The position numbers and the translations under genes are program-made. Positions 22,118-33,579 of a DNA stretch of 64,000 nucleotides are shown piece after piece. Under the pieces are notes generated by a model. The model was not told where the DNA came from and did not search any database. It was given only the letters and a program-made list of their open reading frames with translations. Source of the DNA: Phlebotomus papatasi (Eukaryota; Arthropoda; Insecta; Diptera; Psychodidae); assembly GCF_024763615.1 (NCBI RefSeq), contig NC_077223.1, positions 17,360,001 through 17,424,000 on the forward strand, given 5' to 3'. Position 1 is the first letter of the stretch, and each line of letters starts with the position of its first letter.

Positions 22118-22870
22118 AACTTACTTACTTACTTATCCGGCGCTACAACCAATTACTGGTCTTGGCCTGACTCAGGACCCGTCGCCACTCGAGCCTGTTA
22201 CGCGCCACTGTTCTCCAATTCCGCACCCCTAATGAGTTGGCGTCCTGGTCCACGCCGTCGGTTCATCTGAGGCTGGGTCGGCCTCGTCTCCTCGTAGCAT
22301 AAAGTCCGCCCCTAAAGACTTTCCAGGCTGGGTCGTCCTCATCCTTGCGAACCAGATGACCAGCCCACCGGAGCCTATTGAGGCGTATTTGCTTGACGAC
22401 AGTTACCTCTCGGTATCGCTCATACACCTCATAGTTGTATAGGCTCCGGAATCGTCCCTCCTCACATATGGGGCCAAAAATCCGTCGCAGGATCCTTCTC
22501 TCAAACGCGGCTAAGAGTTCGCAATTCTGTTTGCTGAGGACCCACGTCTCGGACGAATACGTGAGGACTGGCAGGATCATAGTCCTATACAGCAGTAGCT
22601 TAGTCTTTATGCTTAAGTTTCTGGACCGAAACACTCTTGATAGACTGAAATAGGCTTTGTTGGCTTTCAGCAGCCGTGCGCGGACTTCTGTTGAGATGTT
22701 GTTGTCGGCTGTGATTGTTGACCCAAGGTACACGAAGGAGTTGACAACTTCAAAGTTGTAGTCCCCCATCGGGAGCCCTGTTTGACCGATGCTCTCCGTA
22801 GATGTTGCCGGAGTCGCTGCTGACGAGGCCACCATGTACTTCGTTGCCTTATTATTGGCTAAAACCTGGA
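22118..22870 (-). pseudogene. LINE (non-LTR retrotransposon) 3' fragment with reverse-transcriptase C-terminus
   Basis: On the minus strand the frame encodes the C-terminal part of a LINE ORF2: NSFVYLGSTI, then VRARLLKANKAYFSL, then MILPVLTYSSETWVL, then RRILRRIFGPI and RLRWAGHLVRKD, an order typical of RTE/BovB-like 'endonuclease-reverse transcriptase' proteins. The match begins around 22860, so the copy is 5'-truncated. The frame meets a TGA at about 22263-22265 where relatives normally have Trp in an LRW motif, so the C-terminus is broken. The 3' end shows the family tail GCGCCGGATAAGTAAGTAAG, a (TAAG)n tail. Dead copy; no catalytic YxDD is retained. Confidence 0.85.
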
Positions 22871-23178
22871 GAAATTCTCGATAGTCATTCCTTAAATTAA
22901 TCAATTTTAGTATTACTTGAAAAACGGCTAGAAGTCCCAATCAATGGCTAGACTTCCAATTATTGAGTGTGAAACATTGTGGTTAAACCTCTGGTCAGAA
23001 GATTTTATTCCAGTTCACATTTAATTTGGTAAAAAAAAAATTTGAAGAAAATTTAAAGCTTAAAATGGATGCTTTAAAGGTCTAACCAATCAGATAGAGC
23101 AATAGGGCTTAAATATTTGATACAGTTAAATATTTAATTACATATAGATAATACTTATTTCTAATTCATGACCCTGTA

Positions 23179-23399
23179 GGGGAAAGTGCCCATGATTTGC
23201 ACGGTCCCAAGCTTTATAATGACTAAATTATCCCATGTTTTTCAATAAATATGACTCATCGGACTCAAATTTTAAAAACTAGGGGAAAATATTCTGTTTT
23301 TAAAATATATTGTTACAGTTATATTTATTGAGAAACAGTCAAAAAATTAGTCATTATAAAGTTTGGAACCGTGCAAAGCATGGGCTGGGCACTTTCCCC
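23179..23399. mobile_element. TA-flanked palindromic MITE, GGGGAAAGTGCCC family
   Basis: A 221-bp element with about 50-bp inverted arms: GGGGAAAGTGCCCATGATTT, then CACGGTCCCAAGCTTTATAA on the left, and the inverse on the right with one small insertion. TA on both sides. Non-coding hairpin-former. Confidence 0.85.
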
Positions 23400-23401
23400 T
23401 A

Positions 23402-25297
23402 CTTCTAATAGTAACGGTAAATAATTTATAATTACAACTATTAAATTGACTCGACATTTAATGGGAATACATTATTTTAATAGGAATGTAGAAGCCCAAC
23501 GAATAAGACAGTTTTAAATGTATTTTATTTACTTTTGAAATCAACCAATAAATTAGATACTATTAAACAAAATCAATGAAGATAGATAAAATAATTCTCC
23601 GAAGCCAGCAAAGAAATGTTTGAATTACTTCTAAACTATCTTAAATTTGATGAGTTTAAGTAGATCGTAAACCAAGAGATATACAGTGGATAAGATTGGT
23701 GTAACTTGTAAACTAATAACTCGACACATTTCTCCTAAACGAGAATTTGTGTAAATTAATGGGCACATTTCTGAATGTAGAAATTCACTTTGCTCATGGG
23801 CAAAGGATGAGAAAACATAATTTTGTCTCTTTCAATGAAGCCTCTTTTTAGGTTAATAGCCGAATATTTAGAATTCTCATGTAAAGTGAGAGAAAGTTCT
23901 CAATCTTTAGAAATTCAGTATTATTCCCAATATTAACAAATATTCTGTATAAAGATTCACTGACAAATGATTATTTGCTTTTAATAAATTAGCTTTTGCT
24001 GTTCAAAATAGTTAAATTAATTAATTATGATTAAAAAATCTCACTTTCTAAATTCTGTAATTCTAAAATACTCCAGCAGATTCGGCAGTATTTTGGTCAA
24101 ACTTGTCAGTTAAAATCTAACTTCAAATTTTAATGCATGGAAACATAAAATGTGTTTTTCTAATTTTTTAAACATAATAAAATAATTATTAAATCAAAAA
24201 TTTTATGCACATTGTACAATATTTGAACAATATTTTCTGAATTTATTGTTAATCGTGTGAACAATATTTAAAAATAAGTTTAAAAAATTAAAGATATATA
24301 GTCGGCGTTGAGTGACCTTCTCTTGACCAACAATATCAACAAAAACTTCTAAAGGCTTTAGCTTATAGTTTTCCGAATAACATGAAACTTTAAGAAAATT
24401 CAGGTCTTAAAGCTGTTCTTGCTTATTTACTGATGATTGATGAAGTTTGTTTATAAAAATTGAATTATTAGTATTTATAAACCAAAAATATTAATTCCGC
24501 TTTTATTATTTGAAATCAGAAAATCAGGGCTTTCACTTTGCAAGTTTAAATAACGCTCTTTCATTAAAAAATTAAAAAAAAAGTAACGCAAAAAATAAAA
24601 ATAATCTGAGGTATTTTATTTTAAGCATTCATGCCTAATATTTTCCAAAAAGATATTACATTCGAAGATCATTTTCGAAAGCCATTTTTGCTTTACTTTT
24701 CGTCTGCCTGGTGGCTGAAATAATCTATGATCGAATTTCAAAATATCTTTTTTTTTCGAAATTCTGGGTTTCAGAAGCATTTTTTGTTCTTTTATTTTGT
24801 CATTTGTTCGTAAAGTTGTGTCAGATAAACAAAAATGTACGATCAAATGTTTGTAAAAGAAGAAAAGTGCTCGTAAAGTGTTCAACGTTCAAGTTACAAA
24901 CAATGTTTGTGGAAAAAGTACATACTTTTACGAACTTTTTTTGTAGGTTATACGATTTACGAGCATTTTGTTAGTCCCCAGTAAGCTTTCACAAACATTT
25001 ACGAACAATATTACGAAATATTTTTTTGGAGGCCGAATTTATTAAAGGAAAATATGGGGAAAAATATGAATTGTTCGAAGGAAGAGTGTGTGCGAAGTCT
25101 GAATGCCATTCCATAATATGATTATTTTTCTTTAATATGTCTTTTTTATTATAAGGATAGGTGTTTTAAATTTCATATCCCAAATGATACTGAAAAAGTG
25201 CCAATAAGTTATGACAATATAGGTGCTCCTCTTTGATCCTCAGAGGAAGATTCATTTTTTTAAGCCTTTATCTTTTTGTGCTAACTTATTAGAAGAG
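23402..25297. other. No gene recognised; contains one arm of a dispersed repeat
   Basis: Mostly AT-rich with no coding signal. The part 24945-25030 (TATACGATTTACGAGCATTT, then TTAGTCCCCAGTA) is clearly related to 48487-48558, so it is a dispersed repeat. Its borders were not determined. Confidence 0.5.
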
Positions 25298-25299
25298 TA

Positions 25300-26178
25300 G
25301 GGGAGACTAGGGCAAAAAGTCACAAAACGGATATTTTATTTTTTTACAAGCTACTCAAACGCTTCAAAAATTTCTAATTAGCGCAGTTTTATAGGAAATT
25401 CGTCGCTCTATAACTTTGTGAAAGTAATTTTCCTCTATTTTGTAAGGAAATACGCTTATCGAGCCAATTTCTAAAAGGTAATTTTGTGACTATTCTCAAA
25501 AATTCTGGGGCAAATTAGTACCAGACATTGGGTATTATCATATTTTGATTCGCTTCATTACAGGCTTCCGTAGATTTGAAAAAATACTTAGAGGACATAT
25601 TTTCATAGAAAATTTATTCATCTACACCTTTGTAAAACACCGTTTTCTCTGTGAGAAAAGTGAGAAAACGAGAAAAGCGCTTTTCAAGCTATTTTAGAAA
25701 AAAAAACACACAAAAGACTGCAAATCGTTTGACCAATGCAAACAATAAGCGGCGAGACATGATAATGACGTTTTTTTTCGCCGTGAGACATCAGAAATTG
25801 CTTCGCTTTTTTGTTACTTTTTGCTTTATACTTTTTGTTACTTTTTACCCCAAGTGGCCATTTTTAATAAGGGGATTTCTGGAGAAAAGAACCTTTGTGA
25901 AATTAAAAAATAGATAGCGGATTCGTATTCAAAAAATCCAAATTATTTAGAAAATATGCACCAGTGTATCAATTTTGGAAAATAAATAAGTAATAATTGT
26001 TATCTTCTGCAAGGAAAATATTTCAAAAATAGGGCTAAAAATTTCGATATTTTTTTATTTTCTAAATTCCTTGTTAGAATTCTAAGAAACTTACGACATT
26101 GAAGAAGGTTTATGGAGAAAATTGGAAGATATTGAATTTTGAATTTTTCAATTTGTGACTTTTTGCCCCAGTCTCCCT
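25300..26178. mobile_element. TA-flanked TIR element, 879 bp
   Basis: Left terminus GGGGAGACTAGGGCAAAAAG with TCACAAA. The right terminus is the inverse (TTTGTGACTTTTTGCCCCAG, then TCTCCC), with TA flanks. The interior holds TTTTTGTTACTTTTTGCTTT runs but no transposase. Confidence 0.8.
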
Positions 26179-26180
26179 TA

Positions 26181-27550
26181 CTCTTTAGGCTGAAGCTCAG
26201 TTACCTTTATTTAAAATCAGATATATTTTGGCTCGATGTAAAATTCTTCTTTAGAAAACAAGAGCAGAATTCTTTGAGCATTCAATTCAGTGATGTTTTG
26301 AGCAAGTTAAATGATAATTTATGAACCAATTTTAAAGACTTTCCCAAGAAACAATTTTTCTTAATATAGTCTTGTAGAATTCCCTCAGTAAGGCACTATA
26401 GAACCAAAAATCTTTTAATTTGCTTATAACGCTCTTGGTTCCATCGCTGAGATAACTATAAGTGAAGTGGCGCACTCTTAAGAATCTTAAGAGCTTCTGT
26501 AAGAATTTCAACCGAAAATTCTTACTTTAATTCTACTAAAAGACTTGTCTAATACTTGGTTCTATAAGGCAGCTGTTTTGCTTCTTGGGTTGTCACATCT
26601 ACGACAGGTTTCGCTATTAATATCTTTAGAGATATCAAGCATATTGCAAAGTTTTCTTTCCCTTGGCTTGATGCATATCTTTTCGCACTTGTCGTTTCTT
26701 TCCAACCTTTACAACAGTCTCTAATAATATTAATTTCAAAATTCAAAAATTTATAACCTTAAATGTAAATCCTCCAGCATAATGAAAGTTTGAAGGCTTT
26801 CTAAAGAGACCGTTACCTTGCATCTTATCTAAAGTGTTGCTTGAAAATGATCTAAATGAAAATGATGGGCCAATTAAAGGCACTCATCACTTTTTTTCTG
26901 ATTATCAAATAAAAATTGACGGCAAAACTTTCATTCAAAGCCTCCAAAACGGTTTTCAAGATGAAAATGTAATCAAACAGTTTCAAACTCTCATAATGAG
27001 ATGATTTTGGGATTTTTTCTTAACAAAGTGTTGATTGATCTATAAGAAGCTTTGATGGCTCTAAGTCTCGTAGTTTGTTTGTCATTTCCATCTGCATATT
27101 TCTTACTGATGTCTACAATAAATTGTATTTTAAATTGAGTGGAAGTTTTTTTTGCTATGTAGCTCGATATAAATATTATTTTGTATGGGAGAGAGATTAT
27201 GTTATTATTTTCCATTAAAAACAGCAAAATTCCACACGATTGCATTTATGGTTTCTTTCTTTTTTTCTCTATGCCTATCTTTTCTTTTTTTTTTTATTCG
27301 TAAACCATATGGGAAATGAAAGTCTTTCATAGTTAGAAATGGCTGCTGAAAAAAAAGAGAAAAATCTGCCTCTTTTCCTATCATTAAATAAATAGAAGTA
27401 ATTAAGTTGCGAAAAAATTCACGTTAGAAAAATTAAATAACAATGAGCGCTTGGCTTTGCAAATTGCTGGTAAAGCAAAGGATAGATTTACGATGGTGAT
27501 GCATGTATTTTTATTAATAAAATATTCATCTCTGATTATCATCTAACTCT
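26181..27550. other. No gene recognised
   Basis: AT-rich. Short open frames on both strands have no domains. Probably intron if the exon at 27559 belongs to the gene starting at 10768. Confidence 0.45.
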
Positions 27551-27558
27551 GGTTCCAG

Positions 27559-27719
27559 GCGCCGATATGAATTATCGCATGTATGATTACTTTCGAGCAC
27601 ATTTGACTTATCCCTTTTGTTACTATCTCCCCATCGCAACACAAATTCCACCACAAATTCTACCACTTCACCAATATAACCACAATTGGTATCCAGGTGC
27701 AGGTGGGTACAAAGAATAA
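27559..27719 (+). CDS. Candidate terminal coding exon, possibly of the class C GPCR gene
   Basis: Inside very AT-rich DNA there is a GC-richer stretch with a CTAAC branch-like site and a TTCCAG acceptor ending at 27558. After two bases that complete a split codon it encodes 52 residues and a TAA. The peptide is Tyr/Pro/His-rich (for example YDYFRAHLTYPFCYY and HNWYPGAGGYKE) and non-repetitive, unlike random ORFs nearby. AATAAA overlaps the stop (27715-27720). The exon needs an incoming phase of 1, which is what the donor at 12313 leaves; joining them gives a Gly codon at the junction. Phase agreement alone has a one-in-three chance of being accidental, and other exons could lie between. It could also belong to another plus-strand gene. 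Confidence 0.4.
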
Positions 27720-27721
27720 AC

Positions 27722-28640
27722 ATTTTGTATTATATTTTATACAAATGGGGAGACAATTATCTTGGAGATGTTACACTTACCACATTTTATGACACTCTCT
27801 AGCACAGCGGAAAATGCAGAGATTGTAAAAATCTTATTTTTAATGTTTATCACTGTCTGGTTTAATCGTTAAAATGCAGCATCCCTATATTATTGTTTTA
27901 CATTATGTAAATAATTTTACATATTTAAGTGGTTCTGTCTTTGTCTTAAAGCTTAAAGCATAAAAAAATAAATGTGCTCTTAATTTGCAATGAAATTTAA
28001 ATCTATTGGGAAGAATGGGGCAGTTCAAGGAAGGGGCATTTTCAATATTTGTTTTTCTTATTCCTCCTTACCCTTGATATAGGTCTGAAGCCCATTGGCT
28101 TATTATGATCAAGACTCCATTCAATTTTTTGTATATTTTTCTATTCTTTTAAAAAGAATGTTATATGCGATAAATATCTTAAAGTTAATAAAGCAGTGCC
28201 TATGCCCTATGTTCACAAAAAATTATTAATTTCGCAACGCTTTTCTTTGATTTTACAAAATTATATCAAAATAAACGTTTTTAGGATTTCTTATTTTCAT
28301 GAATTTCTGAACCAACGATTTAACATAATTCTAATATAATTTCCCAGCAATAAATATCTTATTATAATCATGCAAGCATGATTATAATAAGATATTTGTC
28401 ATTGGGAAAATTTTAAGATGGTCCTGACAATTTTACTTTAAGTTCTGAAAGTATGAGAGGGACAGTTTCTTATAGGCTCATAGGGAGATTTTCTTTAGCA
28501 AATAATTGACTATATTAATTAAAAACAACTTCAAATATGCAATAAAAGTTTTTCCCAACCATTGTAGTTGATTAAGTTCGAAATTTCAAAAACTATATTT
28601 CCTAAAACTCTATTCAAAAGTACATTACAAAAGACACAAA
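27722..28640. other. Region after the candidate terminal exon; no gene recognised
   Basis: Contains AATAAA at about 27968 and a 25-base-scale inverted repeat at 28340-28400 (TAAATATCTTATTATAATCA with its inverse), but no coding signal. Confidence 0.45.
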
Positions 28641-28644
28641 ATTA

Positions 28645-28745
28645 GGGTAACTGTACCAAATTTCGGCATAGCAGAATGCAAGCACCAAAGGTTTAATTTT
28701 CAAATGTAATCATTTTAATACAAATTGATTTTTTTGTTACTTCTT
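28645..28745. mobile_element. Left end of a second copy of the 4233-5225 TIR family
   Basis: TA then GGGTAACTGTACCAAATTTC and about 80 further bases (GGCATAG, AAGCACC, TTTTTGTTACTTC) match 4233-4337. The match stops at TTAA (28746-28749), where the next element inserted. I could not find the matching right end after 30298. Confidence 0.6.
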
Positions 28746-29039
28746 TTAACCCTTTAAGGACGATTGGAACACCGGTGTCCCATAAGGAAAATAATTTTTC
28801 CTGGCTACCTAAAGTTATTTTTTCTTATGTTTGTACATAATTGTAAAGTAGAAGGTTGAAGGAATCTAGAATATTTTTTGCAAGTCTCTAGCTATTTGCT
28901 ATGTAGTAAATATTTAAGTTAAAAAATGGCGAATTTTTAAATTCTCAAATTCATAATTAATTTTATTTATTTTTTAAACTTCCCATGTTTTTAAGCAAAA
29001 CCCTTTTGGAAATAAAAACTGCAATACTCATACGTGATA

Positions 29040-30147
29040 GGGTAGAGTCAGTACTTTTTCGCCAGTAAGCACTTTTTCGCCACCTACAAATAAAATCACT
29101 TTTTAAGGGAATTATAAGCTTATGGAACTACGAAATGAGTATTATTTCGTGACCTCTAGTCCAACGGATCAGAAAACCATATCAGGTTCTTTGCCGAATA
29201 GATTATTTGCAAATTATTAAGAGAAATTCTTGACATGGTGAACAATTACCAAAAAAATATGGAGTTCTTAAGAAACTTGTCAACGCTAAGAGAAATTATC
29301 TTGCATTATTTTGTGTTTTTGTTGTAGAGTATTTGATATTTTTCACTGAAACTCAATCTCTTATTAACTAAACTTTATTATAATATTATTTATAATAATG
29401 TTATCTAAAAAGTTAATGAAATTCGGATGTGGTGAAAAGGGCTTACTTTTTTCGGCTGTGTAAGTACTTTTCGCCACTCATTTTTCCAAGCATTTTACAA
29501 GTGGCGCACCTCGCGGAACTTAGTTGAAACATGCGTAATTTTCAATTGTTTTTTGTCGGAAATAAAAAAATGTGCAAAAAATTATTCGAAATACTCTATT
29601 AATTGTCTGGTAGGGGGAAGTGGGGCACCTTTGAAATTGGGCTTTTTTCTCCTATTTTCAAATGGAATTGAGGCTTATCATGATGTAATTTAGCTTCGCA
29701 ATTGGTTTTTTGAGCTAAATTATATCTTAATAAGATCCAGTTTCATTTAAAAATAGGAGAAAAAAGCTCAATTTCAAAGCTGCCCCAATTCAAAGGTGCC
29801 CCACTTCCGTCTATCGGTGATAAATAAGAAAAGTATTGTGCCATGTACTTTTGGGGGTTTCCGAAAGCTGCTGTTTCTTAAAAATCAATTAAAAACAAGT
29901 GACGAAAAAGTGCTTACACAGTGACGAAAAAGTGTTTACAAGGTGGCGAAAATTACTGAAACATGCATTGTTGCAGGAAATGCATTTTTTCAACTAGATA
30001 CCCAAAACTTCCCGGGAAGTCTCCTGGTTCAATAGAGAGACAATGCTTCAAAGCATCTGTACAGAAAATTTCATTTTATTTCGACAAAAATTGTAAGAAT
30101 TACAAGGGTATAAAACCTTAAGGTGGCGAAAAGGGCTTACTCTACCC
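29040..30147. mobile_element. TA-flanked GGGTAGAGT-family element, copy 2, nested
   Basis: GGGTAGAGTCAGTACTTTTT with CGCCA on the left; TGGCGAAAAGGGCTTACTC, then TACCC on the right, TA on both sides. It is related to 7227-8138 along its length but is about 200 bp longer because of the MITE at 29613-29811. Confidence 0.8.
29613..29811. mobile_element. TA-flanked palindromic MITE (GGGGGAAGTGGGGCACC), copy 2, innermost of a nest
   Basis: The inverted arms GGGGGAAGTGGGGCACCTTT and GGTGCCCCACTTCCGTC, with TA on both sides, match the MITE at 14671-14850. An AGCTGCCCCAATT partial duplication precedes the right arm. Confidence 0.8.
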
Positions 30148-30557
30148 TATTTATTATTAAAGCGAAAATTATTATTCATTAGTATTGTCAGAAAAATTAC
30201 TTAAATTTTTGGGCTATTTTTGTCTGAGTATGTTTCTCAGTTTAATTTTTATGGTTGATTTTCGGTCCGTAAAAAGTGTCTCGTCGTTAAAGGGTTAAAA
30301 AAAAACATTCAATTTTATGATGGCATGATTTTTAAAAATTCCTCTTAAAATAAGAGTCAATTGTTCTTTATACCTCAAGCTACCAATTTTATATCAAAAC
30401 ATTTTGTTAAACACTTTTAAAATATTAACTACATGGTAATAATAAAATGTACTGCTTTTTAACCATTATTCAAATCATAAAGTATATGTTACTTATGATT
30501 TTAGCGAATATATGGAAGGCTACTGCAAAAATGTTTGGTTGACTAATTTAGGTCACG

Positions 30558-30960
30558 GCGTTATCACACTTGCACATTAAAATTTTAATGTGATTTACAT
30601 TAATTGTCGCGTGTGAGCGTCTAAATATGTTATTTGTGTCTTTAAGTCACTTAATATTTAGGGTTTTTCTATTTATTGATAAAGAAGTGGACTTGACCTG
30701 CAAAAATAAGTTTAAATTTACCTAAAGCATAAATATTTTTCACATTAAAAAATTAAAGAGAAAATTGCATTAATTTTTCGCATTAATGCTATAAATCAAT
30801 TTATATCAAATTTTGCGGGCCAAGTCTACCTTTTTATCAACAAATAGATCAAATTTTGAATATAAAATGATTCAAACACACAAATTACACATTTGGACTC
30901 TCACCAGCGACAATTAATGTGAATCATATTAAAATTTTAATGTGCAATTGTGATAACACA
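30558..30960. mobile_element. Near-full-length palindrome MITE, about 400 bp
   Basis: The left arm (GTTATCACACTTGCACATTA, then TTAATGTGATTTACATTAAT and TGTCGC) is inverted in the right arm (GCGACAATTAATGTGAATCA, then TGTGCAATTGTGATAAC). Pairing continues inward through TAGACTTGGCC-type words on both sides of the centre (about 30690 and 30825). Arms of roughly 150-180 bp would form one long hairpin. Non-coding. Confidence 0.75.
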
Positions 30961-31188
30961 GTCAGACGAACTAATATTATTAATGGTGAGGTATTTTTTT
31001 GCACTCAAGTACGCTGATAAGTGGGAAGCATAGATTTTAGGAAAGGATTATTATTGCGTGAATTAAAATTTAAAATTTATTATGTTGAAAAAAAAATTGA
31101 GCCCCTAACTTAAATCTTTATGGTTTATTTTAGAATTGAGAGTAATATCTCTTAATACTTATAGGCAACATTAGTACATAAAAGGTTA

Positions 31189-31405
31189 GGGGAAAGTACT
31201 CTCCCTTCGAACGTTCATGCCTTCGAATAATGTGAATTTTCTTTTATTTTTCCTAAGAGATTTACAAATTTTTATTAAATATTAGTTATAGCTTATCATG
31301 AATTATTGAGAATTATGTGATAATTGTGTATAAGTCTCTAGGAAAAATACAAGAAAATTCACATTATTCGAAGGCATGGACATTCGAAGGGAGAGTACTT
31401 TCCCC
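31189..31405. mobile_element. TA-flanked palindromic MITE, GGGGAAAGTACTCTCCC family
   Basis: A 217-bp element. GGGGAAAGTACTCTCCCTTC with GAACGTTCATGCCTTCGAAT on the left is inverted on the right; TA flanks. The terminal heptamer GGGGAAA is shared with the 23179 and 20096 families. Confidence 0.85.
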
Positions 31406-31407
31406 TA

Positions 31408-33579
31408 ATGTAAATTTACATTAGTGGCGCCAAGGTGCAATCTCATTAAAATATCTCATATTCATGTGGATTTAAAATTATTTGAACAATTTAGGATTAA
31501 ATCAAGATGATATCGAGAGTGGTACTCAGAAATTTACTGATCTTTTTTCTAAATAACTAAAAAAAAAATACGATTTAGCAATTTTCCCATTCGTGGTTTA
31601 TTAAAGTATCTTTTCAATTACCGCTTGTGTTAAACAATATCTTCTCAATTTGCATAAATTTTGCAAAGTACTGAAATGCTATGAATTTTAATATGAAGAC
31701 TTAGGTGGTTTTTATGATGCTAGCATTGTACGTCGCGTTTCTAATGAACTCAACAGAGACATTAACTTAAAAATTGCATAATTTGACAAACATCTCCAGT
31801 AGTTAATCCTCAGTTTTATCTCACAAAAAAAAATTATTTTTAAAATGGTAATGACACTTGAACAAAAAATATTCATTCCTGCATGAGCACTAAATGTATT
31901 TTAAAGCATTTTTAAATTGCACTGTAAAGTGATATTCATTTCATTATTTTTTTGTATTTCCATAAAACTTATAGGGCTGTTTATGCGACCCGATGATGCA
32001 AATGTTTACACCACATTGGAGCAAACACTGAGTAGCAATCCAAATGTATATTTTCAAAGAAGTGGCGGAGTCCATCCTGGAATGATGTACTGAAGAAATT
32101 TTCTCCTATTCTTAAGTCAAGACCTATTTTTTTTGTGTAAAAAAAAAACCTTCGATATGATAGCAATTGTATCATGACTGAAACTGTTCATTTTGTTGCC
32201 TACAAACGAATAGACACTGTAATTAGTAATCTTTTTTTCTTTACAATTAAGTTCCAGAAGCCACACACTTCAAAAAAGAATGTGTTTGTATTTTTTTTCT
32301 AAGAAAGTTACACTTTTTTTTACGTCTCAATTGTATAAATAAATAATAATTAAAAAAGAAGGAATATTGTGTTTTCATTTGGCTTGCAATAAATCAAAAA
32401 GAATTGTATAGAGATAGGGCATGGAGGAAGTTGAATTAATTCGCTGCAATTCATAATTCACCCCATTGAACACCATTGGACAGAAACTTTTGACACATAT
32501 CGAGGAAGAGGTAAGTAAAGAAAGCAACATTGATGCCCAGTATGAGTATAATTTATTTATTTAATTAATTTATGTCTTAGAGATATTTTTTTCTTCATTT
32601 TCCTATTAGGAGATGTAATTTATACATGACATAAAGAGGAAGGGTGATTATTCTCACTACACATGTTACATTTTGGAGGTACATTATATATATATTTAAA
32701 ATACATAATAAAAATATGACTCAAAATAACATAAGTTCAATAGGATTATTTCTTTCTTGCACGTTCATTTAAAAAAAAAAGGCATAAAATAGGTATTGTC
32801 AACAGAAATTGCTCCAGAATGAAATTAAAAAAAATATATTATAGAGAAATTATGCAATCCGTTCATCACAGTCTTACCAAAAAAAATTAAACAATATTAA
32901 TAGAGAATTTTTTCTTGCACTGTTCCCTTATTGTGATTTTTTATTCCATTTCCAGTAATTTAGCATCGTTTTAGTGCCTCTACTCAGCTACTTGATCTTA
33001 GAATTGCGGTTTCATCCTGAATTGTTCAATGTTTAAGCACTTAAATATGAGGAATTATCCAGATATCATTAAAAATTTAATTGCAAAAAAATAATCTAGT
33101 TCCATATCATTCTACGAGTATAAACACGGTTAAACTGAAAAAAGTTATGAAATTAAATAAATTAATAACAAGTAGAGAATGATTGAAATTAACACAGAAA
33201 AATATTGTGCAGAATTTCTAATCAACATTCTCCACCAACCAATCATTAATTCTCATGTTGTTTTTTATTTAATTTTATTCGAGTTTCATGAACTGCACAT
33301 ATTCTTCGAATATGATATAGGTTGCCAAAAATTACGCAAGTAGAGCTTCAATCGGATATTTTTGCATGAGCTTAATCGAGTCTTCAAAGAATTTCTACTT
33401 AAACTTAAACTTCTACTTAAATTTCTACTAAAATATTCTACTTCGATCAGTAAAAAAAGCGCAAAATTAATCAGAAATTACTTTAAACTTGCAACATTTA
33501 ACTTAAAATAAAACTTTACATTTGAAAATTGATAGTTACTGACCATAATCTAAGGGTTCTGTTCTAGAATCTCATAAGC
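31408..33579. other. Convergent intergenic region; no gene recognised
   Basis: AT-rich with no open frame above noise. It lies between the candidate 3' end of the GPCR gene and the satellite array. Confidence 0.5.

Larger units (their letters stand above)
28750..30294. mobile_element. piggyBac-type CCCTTTAA element (reverse orientation), carrying nested insertions
   Basis: Left end CCCTTTAAGGACGATTGGAA, right end GTCTCGTCGTTAAAGGG, TTAA on both sides. The outer segments (28750-29037 and 30150-30294) match, in inverse order, the 516-bp element at 13431-13946. The excess length is the 29040-30147 insertion. No transposase. Confidence 0.8.
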
